Shown here piece after piece: positions 16,636 through 24,307 of a DNA stretch of 30,183 nt. Location of the stretch: contig CAJTWQ010000021.1 in assembly GCA_910579835.1 (NCBI GenBank), positions 1-30,183 on the forward strand, in the 5' to 3' direction. Below the pieces are notes generated by a model that saw nothing but the letters and a program-made list of their open reading frames with translations, was not told the origin of the DNA and searched no databases. How positions within the stretch are numbered: the first letter of the stretch is position 1; each line of letters begins with the position of its first letter. The translations under genes were made by a program, and so were the position numbers. The DNA comes from an uncultured Ruminococcus sp. Its GTDB lineage: Bacteria; Bacillota; Clostridia; Oscillospirales; Ruminococcaceae.

Positions 16636-17271
16636 TCACCTCCGTTTAACAGCGGAAAAATCCTCATAAAGTTCTCCGAGATCCTGTATATCAGCCGTTC
16701 CGTTGGTTATTTCCGTAATCTCCTTTATCAGAGGATAAATTTTCTCAGACAATACAAGAATTTCTAAGGATACCGACTGCCCGAAATCGGAGCTGACGGT
16801 AATAGTATCATAATCGGGAAGAACATATGAGATTTTTCCGTACATAGTATATTCCGCGGATATCTTTATTCTGTGGCAAAGGCGCATATCCATTATATGC
16901 GCTGCATCACACGCAAGAGATGCGGCATGAGAATATGCACGCACCAGTCCTCCTCCGCCAAGGAGAATTCCTCCGAAATATCTTGTGACCACTGCGCATA
17001 TATCTGTAAGCCCACGTTTCTGAAGTACGTCAAGAACCGGAACTCCGGCTGTACCCTGCGGTTCTCCATCGTCGGAATAACGGGAAATATTATTTTCCCT
17101 GATTATATAGGCGTAAACGTTATGCTTCGCCTTACGGTGCTCTGACTTTATTGAATTAATGAAGTTCACAGCATCCTCGTTATTTCTGACAGGAGCGATA
17201 TATCCTATAAATTCAGATCTTTTTTCTGTAAATGAAGCCCTGACCGGTTCTGAAACAGTAAAATAATTCAT
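16636..17271 (-). CDS. YigZ/IMPACT family protein
   Basis: This 211-residue protein has the complete UPF0029 N-terminal signature: the histidine-containing KAKHNVYAY, the SRYSDDGEPQGTAG block, then TRYFGGILLGGGGLVRAY, followed by a smaller ferredoxin-like C-terminal domain. IMPACT homologues in eukaryotes act on translational control through GCN1/GCN2; the bacterial role is not settled. The ATG at 17271 is preferred with AGGTG five bases upstream; the GTG at 17286 lies within the tail of the rpmE terminator. It overlaps the ribosome site of the dGTPase gene, so it heads the yigZ-dGTPase-dnaG-rpoD unit. Confidence 0.92.
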   Translation of the reverse strand: MNYFTVSEPVRASFTEKRSEFIGYIAPVRNNEDAVNFINSIKSEHRKAKHNVYAYIIRENNISRYSDDGEPQGTAGVPVLDVLQKRGLTDICAVVTRYFGGILLGGGGLVRAYSHAASLACDAAHIMDMRLCHRIKISAEYTMYGKISYVLPDYDTITVSSDFGQSVSLEILVLSEKIYPLIKEITEITNGTADIQDLGELYEDFSAVKRR

Positions 17272-17286
17272 AGCAGCACCTAACAC

Positions 17287-17312
17287 AAAAAGCCGGTCAA
17301 TTTAGACCGGCT
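17287..17312 (-). terminator. Terminator/attenuator between rpmE and yigZ
   Basis: A perfect 8-bp stem, AGCCGGTC (17291-17298) with GACCGGCT (17305-17312), with a 6-nt loop, is followed on the minus strand by TTTTTG. It ends only 15 bp before the yigZ ATG, leaving no room for a separate promoter downstream of it. Confidence 0.9.
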
Positions 17313-17319
17313 ATAGAAA

Positions 17320-17523
17320 TTACTTGTCCATATTGAAACGCTTCTTGAATCTGTCAACACGTCCGCCTGTATCAACAAGCTTCTGCTTTCCGGTATAAAA
17401 CGGATGGCACTTGGAGCAGATTTCAACCTTGATATTTTCTTTTGTGGACATAGTCTCTATTACATTGCCGCAGTGGCAAGTAATAGTTGTCTTTACAAAA
17501 TTAGGATGGATTCCCTCTTTCAC
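17320..17523 (-). CDS. rpmE: 50S ribosomal protein L31, zinc-binding (C+) form
   Basis: L31 is a surface protein of the large subunit that helps bridge to the 30S. The 67-residue protein has the four zinc ligands of the C+ type (C16, C18, C36, C39) and the standard opening MKEGIHPNF. The GTG at 17523 is preferred: GAGGTGA sits five bases upstream, while the other GTG at 17532 is part of that site and would add three residues not found in the family. C+ L31 is usually the zinc-replete form, often with a zinc-free paralog elsewhere. It has its own consensus promoter and a leader of about 80 bases. Confidence 0.96.
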   Translation of the reverse strand: MKEGIHPNFVKTTITCHCGNVIETMSTKENIKVEICSKCHPFYTGKQKLVDTGGRVDRFKKRFNMDK

Positions 17524-17602
17524 GATCGTCACCTCTTTCAGAAGTATTTATAATCGAGCAGCCCATCAATTTCCTTAGACAGTAGTGCATCATTCATTAC
17601 AG
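17524..17602 (-). other. rpmE 5' leader, candidate L31 autoregulatory RNA
   Basis: About 79 bases are transcribed before the GTG start. Structured leaders to which L31 binds are known in several phyla (the L31-Firmicutes motif among them). I cannot confirm the consensus by eye; the length and position fit. Confidence 0.3.
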
Positions 17603-17608
17603 TAATTA

Positions 17609-17637
17609 ATTATATCACAGGTTAAGAATAATGTCAA
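17609..17637 (-). promoter_or_regulatory. Consensus promoter for rpmE (and probably the downstream dnaG-rpoD genes)
   Basis: TTGACA (17632-17637) and TATAAT (17609-17614) on the minus strand are 17 bp apart, with TG one base upstream of the -10 box. This is a near-perfect extended -10 sigma-A promoter. Confidence 0.9.
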
Positions 17638-17662
17638 GGGTTGGACGATATATTTTTATAAT

Positions 17663-17791
17663 TTAATTTATAACGATAGAATATACTGAATTTTCCTTTT
17701 CCGGTATCATGAAATAAAAGCCTTTCTCCTTTGACATTGGGAGCATCCCAGGGATTGACGCCATAGAATAGAACAATTGAAAATAACTCAT
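17663..17791 (-). CDS. Possible 42-residue small protein or gene remnant downstream of pgm
   Basis: A short frame opens at an ATG (17791) five bases after AGGTG and ends at TAA (17663-17665). It begins MSYFQLFYSM and has five methionines. It lies 15 bp after the phosphoglucomutase stop. Read in another frame, the same DNA encodes a more protein-like stretch without a start codon, including NPWDAPNVKGERLLF and FHDTGKGKFSIFYRY, so this may instead be the frame-shifted remnant of a lost gene. Either reading is tentative. Confidence 0.25.
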   Translation of the reverse strand: MSYFQLFYSMASIPGMLPMSKEKGFYFMIPEKENSVYSIVIN

Positions 17792-17806
17792 GACATCACC
17801 TGTTTA

Positions 17807-19519
17807 TCACTTCATTACCTTTGTGAAATCCTCGGCGAGCTTCTTTTCAAGTTTTTCGGCCTCCTCGCGAGTGGGAGCTTTAGCCGTGAAATAAGTCTTG
17901 ATTTTAGGCTCTGTTCCCGAAGGACGTACTATAGCCTTTGAACCGCCCTCAAGGAAGAATGCCAGAACGTTTGACTTCGGCAGCGTGAGAACCGTATCGT
18001 AATTATTTTCAATATTCTTGGAGATACTTGTCTGATAATCGTCAAATCTTACGACCTTAAGACCGCCGATCTCAGCAGGGATGCTGCTTCTCAACTCAGA
18101 CATTATTCCGGACATTTTATTCATGCCGCTTTCGCCTTCAAAGGTGAAACTGTGGAGAGTCTGAAGAAATACACCGTACTTTTTATACATATTTTCTCTT
18201 GCCTGAATAAGCGTAATACCTTTTGTACGGTAGTACGCAGCCATTTCGCATATGAGCATTGACGCGTTTACGGCGTCCTTGTCACGCACATATCCGCCTG
18301 AAAGATAGCCGTAGCTTTCTTCAAAGCCGAATATATAGCGTTCCTCCTCTCCTTTTTCTTCAAGCAGACCAATTTGCTCGCCTATAAATTTAAATCCGGT
18401 AAGCACTTCGATTATTTCAACACCGTATTCCTTGCCGATAAGGTTTACTATATCAGTAGTGACAATAGTTTTAACAGCTACAGGATTTTCAGGCATTGTA
18501 CCTTTTTTAATTCTCTGTTCACAAATGTATTCAAGAAGCATAGCACCTACTTCATTTCCTGAGAAAAGAGCATAATCATCACCATCAGGAACGGCTATAC
18601 CAACACGGTCACAGTCAGGATCTGTAGCAAGAAGAAGATCAGGCTTAATTTCACGGCAATACTTTAAACCAACTTCAAGAGCTTCACGAATTTCCGGATT
18701 AGGGTATGGGCAGGTAGTAAAATTACCATTGGGTTCTTCCTGCTCCTTGACTACAGTGACATCGGTAATACCAAGTCTTTTAAGAATTTCACGAACAGGT
18801 TTATTTCCTGTTCCGTTAAGCGGCGTATAAACTACTTTAAGACCGCTTGAAGCACAGAGATCAGTATTAATTCCTTCAGCGAGTACATGGCGGTAGAAAT
18901 CCTCTGTAATGTCGTCTCCGATGTAGGAAATATTCCCCTTTGCCATTTCTTCATCAAATACTCCGTGCTTTACTCCTGTAAACATATCAAGAGAATTTAT
19001 TTTACTGAGAATGATCTCAGCCCCCCTGAGAGTTATCTGGCATCCGTCCTCGCCGTAAACCTTATAGCCATTGTATTTTGCAGGATTATGGCTGGCTGTA
19101 ACCATAATTCCCCCCTGACATTTAAGCGCACGCACAGCAAATGAAAGACATGGCGTCGGCATAAGCTGCGGATAGATATAAACTTTAATGCCGTTAGCGG
19201 CAAGAACCTCGGCGGCAGCCTTTGAAAAAACATCCGATTTAATTCTGCTGTCATATGAAACTGCAACAGAAGGGGATGTGTATTCCTGGTTAAGATAATC
19301 AGCAAATCCCTGTGTGGCGCGTCTTACTGTATATATGTTCATGCGGTTGCATCCGGCACCGATAACACCTCTAAGACCGCCGGTGCCAAATTCTAAATCT
19401 CGATAAAATCTATCGTTTATTTCATCTATATTATCTTTAATATCTGCAAGTTCATTCTGAAGATCAGGATCCTCTTCGGCGTTTTCGCACCAGAGCTTGT
19501 AAAGTTCCGTTTCTGTCAT
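17807..19519 (-). CDS. Phospho-sugar mutase (alpha-phosphoglucomutase, PgcA type)
   Basis: This 570-residue enzyme of the alpha-D-phosphohexomutase family interconverts glucose-1-phosphate and glucose-6-phosphate, linking glycogen or cellodextrin phosphorolysis and UDP-glucose synthesis with glycolysis. All four functional loops are present: the phosphoserine loop TASHNP (S143), the Mg2+ loop DPDCDR (300-305), the sugar-specificity loop GFEESYGY (about 395-402) and the phosphate loop RPSGTEPKIK near the C-terminus. The length and the EFGTGGLRG opening match the PgcA-type mutases of Firmicutes. AGGAGG precedes the ATG. Some relatives also act on mannose or ribose phosphates, so exact specificity is inferred. 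Confidence 0.94.
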   Translation of the reverse strand: MTETELYKLWCENAEEDPDLQNELADIKDNIDEINDRFYRDLEFGTGGLRGVIGAGCNRMNIYTVRRATQGFADYLNQEYTSPSVAVSYDSRIKSDVFSKAAAEVLAANGIKVYIYPQLMPTPCLSFAVRALKCQGGIMVTASHNPAKYNGYKVYGEDGCQITLRGAEIILSKINSLDMFTGVKHGVFDEEMAKGNISYIGDDITEDFYRHVLAEGINTDLCASSGLKVVYTPLNGTGNKPVREILKRLGITDVTVVKEQEEPNGNFTTCPYPNPEIREALEVGLKYCREIKPDLLLATDPDCDRVGIAVPDGDDYALFSGNEVGAMLLEYICEQRIKKGTMPENPVAVKTIVTTDIVNLIGKEYGVEIIEVLTGFKFIGEQIGLLEEKGEEERYIFGFEESYGYLSGGYVRDKDAVNASMLICEMAAYYRTKGITLIQARENMYKKYGVFLQTLHSFTFEGESGMNKMSGIMSELRSSIPAEIGGLKVVRFDDYQTSISKNIENNYDTVLTLPKSNVLAFFLEGGSKAIVRPSGTEPKIKTYFTAKAPTREEAEKLEKKLAEDFTKVMK

Positions 19520-19549
19520 GAAAAAAACCTCCTAAAACAAATATAATCT

Positions 19550-19578
19550 ATTATATCATATTTTTTCCTTTTTGAAAA
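19550..19578 (-). promoter_or_regulatory. Extended -10 promoter for phosphoglucomutase
   Basis: On the minus strand TATAAT (19550-19555) is preceded by TGA (extended -10), with a weak -35 TTTTCA (19573-19578) at 17 bp. The start codon is 30 bases downstream. Confidence 0.6.
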
Positions 19579-19620
19579 GACTTTTTTCATTAAAAATAAA
19601 AAAGTTTTTATTTCAACAAA

Positions 19621-20583
19621 TTATTTCAGGACTTTTCTGCGGATATGGTTAAATAACAATGAAAGAATCAGAGGTATAAAAAAAGCTGTAATCAGGGAGA
19701 TTATGCTGTTTGCAAAAGAATTTTCAGCTGCTCTGACAAAGAACAGATCATGGAACAGATAAATTACAAGAGTATGATTTCCGAAAAGTTCAATAGCAGA
19801 ACGCATCGGCTTAGTGAATTTTACAGCATAAATAATTTTTGTGATAAAAAGTATCATAGCAATACCGCATACAGGTATTACGGCTTTGTTGATGAAAGCG
19901 ATAAGCAGGACAAGAACGAGAGAGAGACTTTCTCTGCCTGCCAGACTGGAGATATGCCGAATCTGAGCCGAAACACCCAGTCTGTAAAGCGGGAAAAGCA
20001 GGACATATGCGGCTGAACCGGCACGCAGCAAAGTAATTTTCAGTTTATTTATATGAACCGAAAGATATGGAATCATCGTTCCGATGGCGTAAAACGGCAG
20101 AAAATTAATAAGCTGCACAATTATTCCCACATTTCGAGGAAGCCTGATAAGCAGAAACAAAATGACAATATAAAAGGGAATGAAAATTGCAATATCCAAT
20201 TTAATCCGCCGTCCAAAATAAAAAAGACTGTCCGCAGCTATCAGAAAAAGCAGATACCAGTATGGAGAATCGCTCAGAAACAGTAAAAAACTGCCGTTTC
20301 GAAGAAATCCAAATACTGCCATAACCATTATCAAATATGGTATTAATAGTCGCTTAAGCCGCCGGATGAGCCATTTTATATCGTTTCTGATAGTTAAACG
20401 AGATATCCAGCCGCTTACAAATACAAACAGCGGCATATGAAAGGAATAGCAGAATTTGAATATAATATTATTTTCATAGAAATAGGGATAATTATTCCAC
20501 ACCTGACTGATAACGTGACCGATTACAACGAGCATTATTGCAATTCCTTTTATAAAATCAAGTTCTGCAATCCGTTTTTTCAT
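19621..20583 (-). CDS. Acyltransferase family 3 membrane protein
   Basis: This 320-residue protein is almost entirely hydrophobic, with about ten membrane segments. It has the family signature at the N-terminus: LDFIKGIAIMLVVIGHV, where the His is the proposed catalytic residue, and then FHMPLFVFVSGW. Acyl_transf_3 proteins acetylate or otherwise acylate polysaccharides, peptidoglycan or antibiotics on the outer face of the membrane. It lacks the extra SGNH domain of OatA-type enzymes. The ATG at 20583 has AAAGGAG at good spacing; the longer in-frame start at 20625 lies inside the pfk terminator. Surface O-acylation is the most likely role, substrate unknown. Confidence 0.85.
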   Translation of the reverse strand: MKKRIAELDFIKGIAIMLVVIGHVISQVWNNYPYFYENNIIFKFCYSFHMPLFVFVSGWISRLTIRNDIKWLIRRLKRLLIPYLIMVMAVFGFLRNGSFLLFLSDSPYWYLLFLIAADSLFYFGRRIKLDIAIFIPFYIVILFLLIRLPRNVGIIVQLINFLPFYAIGTMIPYLSVHINKLKITLLRAGSAAYVLLFPLYRLGVSAQIRHISSLAGRESLSLVLVLLIAFINKAVIPVCGIAMILFITKIIYAVKFTKPMRSAIELFGNHTLVIYLFHDLFFVRAAENSFANSIISLITAFFIPLILSLLFNHIRRKVLK

Positions 20584-20599
20584 AGTGCTTCTCCTTTTG

Positions 20600-20627
20600 A
20601 AAAAGGATGCCGCAAAATGCAGCATCC
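20600..20627 (-). terminator. Terminator after pfk, directly before the acyltransferase
   Basis: A 9-bp stem with one G-T wobble, GGATGCCGC (20605-20613) with GCAGCATCC (20619-20627), is followed on the minus strand by TTTTTC. The T tract overlaps the approach to the acyltransferase ribosome site. Confidence 0.88.
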
Positions 20628-20638
20628 GTTACTTCTGA

Positions 20639-21721
20639 TTAATCTCCGAATGACACACCGATGTCACGGGCGGCGATAACAAGGTGGTTATCCGTATCGA
20701 CAAACTTGGTTTTGCCAGCAATATCAGACAGCTTGTTTGAGGTGATCTTGTTGCCGATTTTAGCAACTGTACGACCATATTTTTCCTGAGCTATAAGATA
20801 TGCGGCATGAACTCCGAACTGGGTTGACAATACACGGTCGTAAGCGCTGGGTGCTCCTCCTCTGAGCATATGTCCGGGTACACATACACGGGCTTCAATA
20901 CCTGTATTTGCCTGTATCTGAGCTGCAATTCTGCCGGTAGCCGTAACTATTCCAGCTTCGGCACGTTTCTTTGCACGCTCTTTTTTCTTCATTTTAGCCT
21001 CAGCGACATCGAAAGCGCCCTCGGCAACAGCAAGGATCGAAAATGCTTTTCCGCTTGCACTTCTTGCCATTACAGCGTCGCAGATCTTGTCTATATCATA
21101 AGGGATTTCAGGGATAACGATAATATCCGCACCTCCCGCAATACCGGCGTTAAGCGTAAGCCAGCCCGCTTTGTTTCCCATAATTTCACATACAAGAATT
21201 CTAGAATGACTTGCTGCGGTGGTGTGAAGCCTGTCTATAACATCAGTAGCAATATCAACGGCGGTATGAAAACCAAACGTTACATCCGTTCCGAAAATAT
21301 CATTGTCAATAGTTTTAGGAAGTCCGATAACATTCAGTCCTTCATCAGCCAGCAGCTTTGAGGTTTTATGGGTTCCGTTTCCGCCGAGTGTGAGGAGACA
21401 GTCAAGTTTCTGTTTCTTGTAGGTCTCTTTCATATTTTTGACTTTATCCACATTGTCCTCTCCGATAACCTGCATCATCTTGAACGGCTGACGCTTAGTA
21501 CCGAAAATAGTTCCTCCCTGGGTGAGGATGCCTGAAAAAGACGAGGGCTGCATATTCATGCAGAGATTATTGATAAGGCCGTAATATCCGTTAGAAATAC
21601 CTACAATCTCTATATTGTTCTCGCCAAAGCGTTCATAGCAGGCTTTAGCAACGCCTCTTATCGTCGCATTAAGGCCGGGACAGTCGCCACCGCTTGTAAG
21701 TATTCCGATTCTTCTTTTCAT
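20639..21721 (-). CDS. 6-phosphofructokinase (group III-like)
   Basis: This enzyme phosphorylates fructose-6-phosphate to fructose-1,6-bisphosphate, the committed step of glycolysis. The 360-residue protein has GGDCPGLNA (11-19), the nucleotide/metal motif LGGNGT (113-118) and PKTIDND (135-141), then MGNKAGWL, PEIPYD and PGHMLRGGAPSAYDR. A Gly at the position equivalent to E. coli 104 with a Lys at 124 fits an ATP-using member of the PPi-PFK-like group. The Asp of GGDGS (E. coli D103, a Mg2+ contact) is Asn here. The ATG at 21721 has GGAGG eight bases upstream; the ATG at 21736 lies in that site. The gene starts 23 bp after an EAL-protein gene. Confidence 0.93.
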   Translation of the reverse strand: MKRRIGILTSGGDCPGLNATIRGVAKACYERFGENNIEIVGISNGYYGLINNLCMNMQPSSFSGILTQGGTIFGTKRQPFKMMQVIGEDNVDKVKNMKETYKKQKLDCLLTLGGNGTHKTSKLLADEGLNVIGLPKTIDNDIFGTDVTFGFHTAVDIATDVIDRLHTTAASHSRILVCEIMGNKAGWLTLNAGIAGGADIIVIPEIPYDIDKICDAVMARSASGKAFSILAVAEGAFDVAEAKMKKKERAKKRAEAGIVTATGRIAAQIQANTGIEARVCVPGHMLRGGAPSAYDRVLSTQFGVHAAYLIAQEKYGRTVAKIGNKITSNKLSDIAGKTKFVDTDNHLVIAARDIGVSFGD

Positions 21722-21744
21722 TTTTATGACCTCCATTGTTATTA

Positions 21745-23961
21745 TTATCTTATTTTATTAAAACCATTTAGATTCTGTTCAAAAAACTGCTGAAGCTTTT
21801 CCGGCGGCATTGGTTTTCCGTAAAGGAAACCTTGCGCATAGTCACAGCCTGCCATGCGGAGAATAGACTCCTGAACGCTGTTCTCAATACCCTCTGCTAT
21901 TGTTTCTATTTTTTTTGACTTTGCAATTCTTATAACCGCCGAAACGATCTCGTATGCAATATTATCATGCTCTATATCCGTAATAAAAGATCTGTCAAGC
22001 TTCAGAAGGGTTATCGGCAGTGTTTGCAGATAACTCAGTGAGGAATAGCCAGTGCCGAAATCATCCATAGCAAGTTTTACTCCAAGCTCACGCAGCTTAT
22101 TCATCTGCGATACCGCAAAGTCTATGTCATTGAGGGCGAGACTCTCGGTCAGTTCAACTTCAAGCCACCGCGGATCAAGACCGGTCTTTGCCAAAGCCTC
22201 GAAAACCTTTTCCTTAAGGTCGGTTTGATAAAAGTCTGTTGAAGTAAAATTAATGGACATAACAATTTTTGGGAAGCCCATTTTCTGCCACAGAACATTT
22301 TGACGGCAGCCTTCGTTCAGAACAAATTCGCTGATTCGTCCGATAAGGTGACTGCGTTCTGCAATAGGCACAAAATCATCTGGAGATACGATAGTTCCAT
22401 CCGGTTTTATCCATCGAATAAGAGCTTCAACGCCCATGAGACGGCCTGTTGAAAGTTCGATCTTAGGCTGATAGAAAAGCGAAAGCTCGTTGTTGTCCAA
22501 AGCCAGTGCAAGTGATTTTTCCAATTCGCTTCTCACAATAATTGAATCATGCATACTTGATTCGTAGCCGCTGATGCTTGATTGGCTTCCGCCGCTTGAT
22601 TTAAGTGCAAATTCAGCGTGTTCAATAACCTCAAGAAATGAATCACCGTCCTCAGGCATTCTGGAATATCCGGCAGAACAACTGAGATTTATGGAAGAGA
22701 GTTCGTCAACAGCAAGTTTTGAAAACTCATCCTGAATTGATTTTACTGTTCTTACCGGCAGCTCGTCACTTCCGTAATCACGAAGTATAAGAGCAAAATT
22801 ATCGCCGCTTATTCTGGCAGCAAGACCGCCGGGAGTTACAAATTTATACAATATATGAGCAAAGTTCCGGAGTACAAAGTTGCCGTTAGTATAGCCGCAG
22901 GTATCATTTATAATATGAAAACGATCAATGTCAAGAACGATGATCCAGTAAGAGTAGTTCAACAGACGGCATGTATCGTATATTTCCTGACCTGCATTCA
23001 TAAGCTTATTTCTGTTGGCAATTTCCGTAACTTCGTCAATGTATGCCAGACGCTCTATGAGAGCGTCTTTTTCATGTTCCTGCGTACTATCAAGAAGAGC
23101 GCCGCCAAAAAGAGGCAGGGTGTTTTCCGTGCCCTTTATAGATTTATAGCGGTAAGAATACCAATGATATCCGCTGTCGGCTGATTTTATGCGCATTTCA
23201 ATACTTTTAATCTCAGAACTGCATGATTTTATAGCGCTGTCGAAAGCAATTCTGTCATTCGGGTGCACTAATGCACGAAAGTCGCCAAGAGATATACTGT
23301 TGTTTTTTAATCCCAACATCCGTATAAGTTCTGAAGATGCAATATATTTTTTTCCGTCGGTACTGATGATAATACCGATCTCTGCAAGCTCCATGGATGA
23401 GTTGAAAAAGTCGTTGGCGCTTGCCAGGTTTACTTTCATCTTTTTTATCTCTGTGAGATTGAATCCCGTGGAAAGGTACAAGCACTTCTTTTTGCTTTTT
23501 TTGACGAGGGAGGTACTCCATGCGATGCTTGTAATTGTTCCGTCGGCATTTTTGAATCGGGTCTCGTAGGATTTACTGCCTACAATTTTTTCAAAGCCCT
23601 TGCTGTCAGGAGCATTTATGCCAAAAGCTTTCCAGACTGCCGGTTTTTTGTTTGCTTCATTTTCCGAGATGCCAAGAAGCGTTCGGAGCTTTTTGTTTAT
23701 AAAGACATATGAAAAATCGTCGCTCCAGATTATCATTTCAGTATTAAGATTTTCAGCAACCTCCGGCTTTATAAGACTGCTGGTTTTATTTTTCTGCGTC
23801 CAGGCAAGGATAGCCAGAAGAATCGGCAGAAAAATTATTGTGGAAAGATAAACGATAATAGTCGCCAGTGCCATTTCAGGACGTATAAAGCAGACAGCTC
23901 CTACAGCTGCGGTTGCGGCTGTGATAATAAGTGTTGCTGCCAATGGATTAAATTTATGCAT
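21745..23961 (-). CDS. Membrane-anchored PAS-GGDEF-EAL c-di-GMP phosphodiesterase
   Basis: This 738-residue protein has two N-terminal membrane segments (about 8-26 and 33-54), two PAS-like sensor regions (about 70-170 and 185-295), a GGDEF fold with a decayed signature (SGDNF at 385-389) and a complete EAL domain. The EAL domain shows EALIR (512-516), N571, ELTE (603-606), DDFGTGY (633-639), KLDR (654-657), AEGIE (689-693) and QGF (710-712). It is predicted to degrade c-di-GMP in response to a signal seen by the PAS modules, while the GGDEF half may bind GTP as a regulator. It has its own strong promoter and sits 23 bp upstream of pfk with no terminator between, so the two are probably co-transcribed. 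Confidence 0.92.
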   Translation of the reverse strand: MHKFNPLAATLIITAATAAVGAVCFIRPEMALATIIVYLSTIIFLPILLAILAWTQKNKTSSLIKPEVAENLNTEMIIWSDDFSYVFINKKLRTLLGISENEANKKPAVWKAFGINAPDSKGFEKIVGSKSYETRFKNADGTITSIAWSTSLVKKSKKKCLYLSTGFNLTEIKKMKVNLASANDFFNSSMELAEIGIIISTDGKKYIASSELIRMLGLKNNSISLGDFRALVHPNDRIAFDSAIKSCSSEIKSIEMRIKSADSGYHWYSYRYKSIKGTENTLPLFGGALLDSTQEHEKDALIERLAYIDEVTEIANRNKLMNAGQEIYDTCRLLNYSYWIIVLDIDRFHIINDTCGYTNGNFVLRNFAHILYKFVTPGGLAARISGDNFALILRDYGSDELPVRTVKSIQDEFSKLAVDELSSINLSCSAGYSRMPEDGDSFLEVIEHAEFALKSSGGSQSSISGYESSMHDSIIVRSELEKSLALALDNNELSLFYQPKIELSTGRLMGVEALIRWIKPDGTIVSPDDFVPIAERSHLIGRISEFVLNEGCRQNVLWQKMGFPKIVMSINFTSTDFYQTDLKEKVFEALAKTGLDPRWLEVELTESLALNDIDFAVSQMNKLRELGVKLAMDDFGTGYSSLSYLQTLPITLLKLDRSFITDIEHDNIAYEIVSAVIRIAKSKKIETIAEGIENSVQESILRMAGCDYAQGFLYGKPMPPEKLQQFFEQNLNGFNKIR

Positions 23962-24039
23962 TTCAACCGCCCCCTTAATATCAATATACTGTCCGGCTGA
24001 TTCTTACTGAGTTAGCTGGCACATCAACGTTACAACATC

Positions 24040-24068
24040 ATTATATCAAATTTTACTGAAAATGTCAA
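24040..24068 (-). promoter_or_regulatory. Consensus promoter for the EAL-pfk unit
   Basis: TTGACA (24063-24068) and TATAAT (24040-24045) on the minus strand are 17 bp apart, with TG one base before the -10 box. The transcript would carry a leader of about 70 bases. Confidence 0.85.
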
Positions 24069-24250
24069 TGAAAATTTACAAGTAAGACATATATAATTAA
24101 TTCATGAAAATATAACCGCAAAGCAATATCCTACGCTTACAAATTGAAAAACATCTTTTAATTCAGTATGAAATGTAATCACTTTGTTTTATTGAAAGTA
24201 AAGCTTTGAATAGATAAATTCAAATTTGCGCTGTCATAGAAATCATATAC

Positions 24251-24280
24251 TTGACAAAATGACAAATAATGTGATATAAT
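24251..24280 (+). promoter_or_regulatory. Promoter for the transpeptidase gene
   Basis: TTGACA (24251-24256) and TATAAT (24275-24280) are 18 bp apart with an extended TGA before the -10 box. Three TGACAAA copies (24252, 24260 and 24280) lie in and next to the promoter and may be binding sites. Confidence 0.8.
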
Positions 24281-24307
24281 GACAAAAAATAGAAAAAGGC
24301 GATAATC

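Larger units (their letters stand above)
23962..24307. other. Divergent intergenic region (346 bp)
   Basis: This AT-rich gap separates the EAL gene (minus) from the transpeptidase gene (plus). It holds one promoter for each direction, listed separately. Between them (about 24069-24250) I see no gene, stable GC-rich hairpin or repeat. Confidence 0.7.

Noticed and set aside
19580..19605. ACTTTTTT/AAAAAAGT inverted repeat between the acyltransferase and pgm
   Set aside because: Nearly pure A/T stem; it could be a weak terminator for the acyltransferase gene but cannot be separated from the AT-rich background.
20870..21361. 163-codon plus-strand frame antisense to pfk
   Set aside because: Composition is odd (Cys/Ser/Tyr-rich) and it is fully embedded in pfk.
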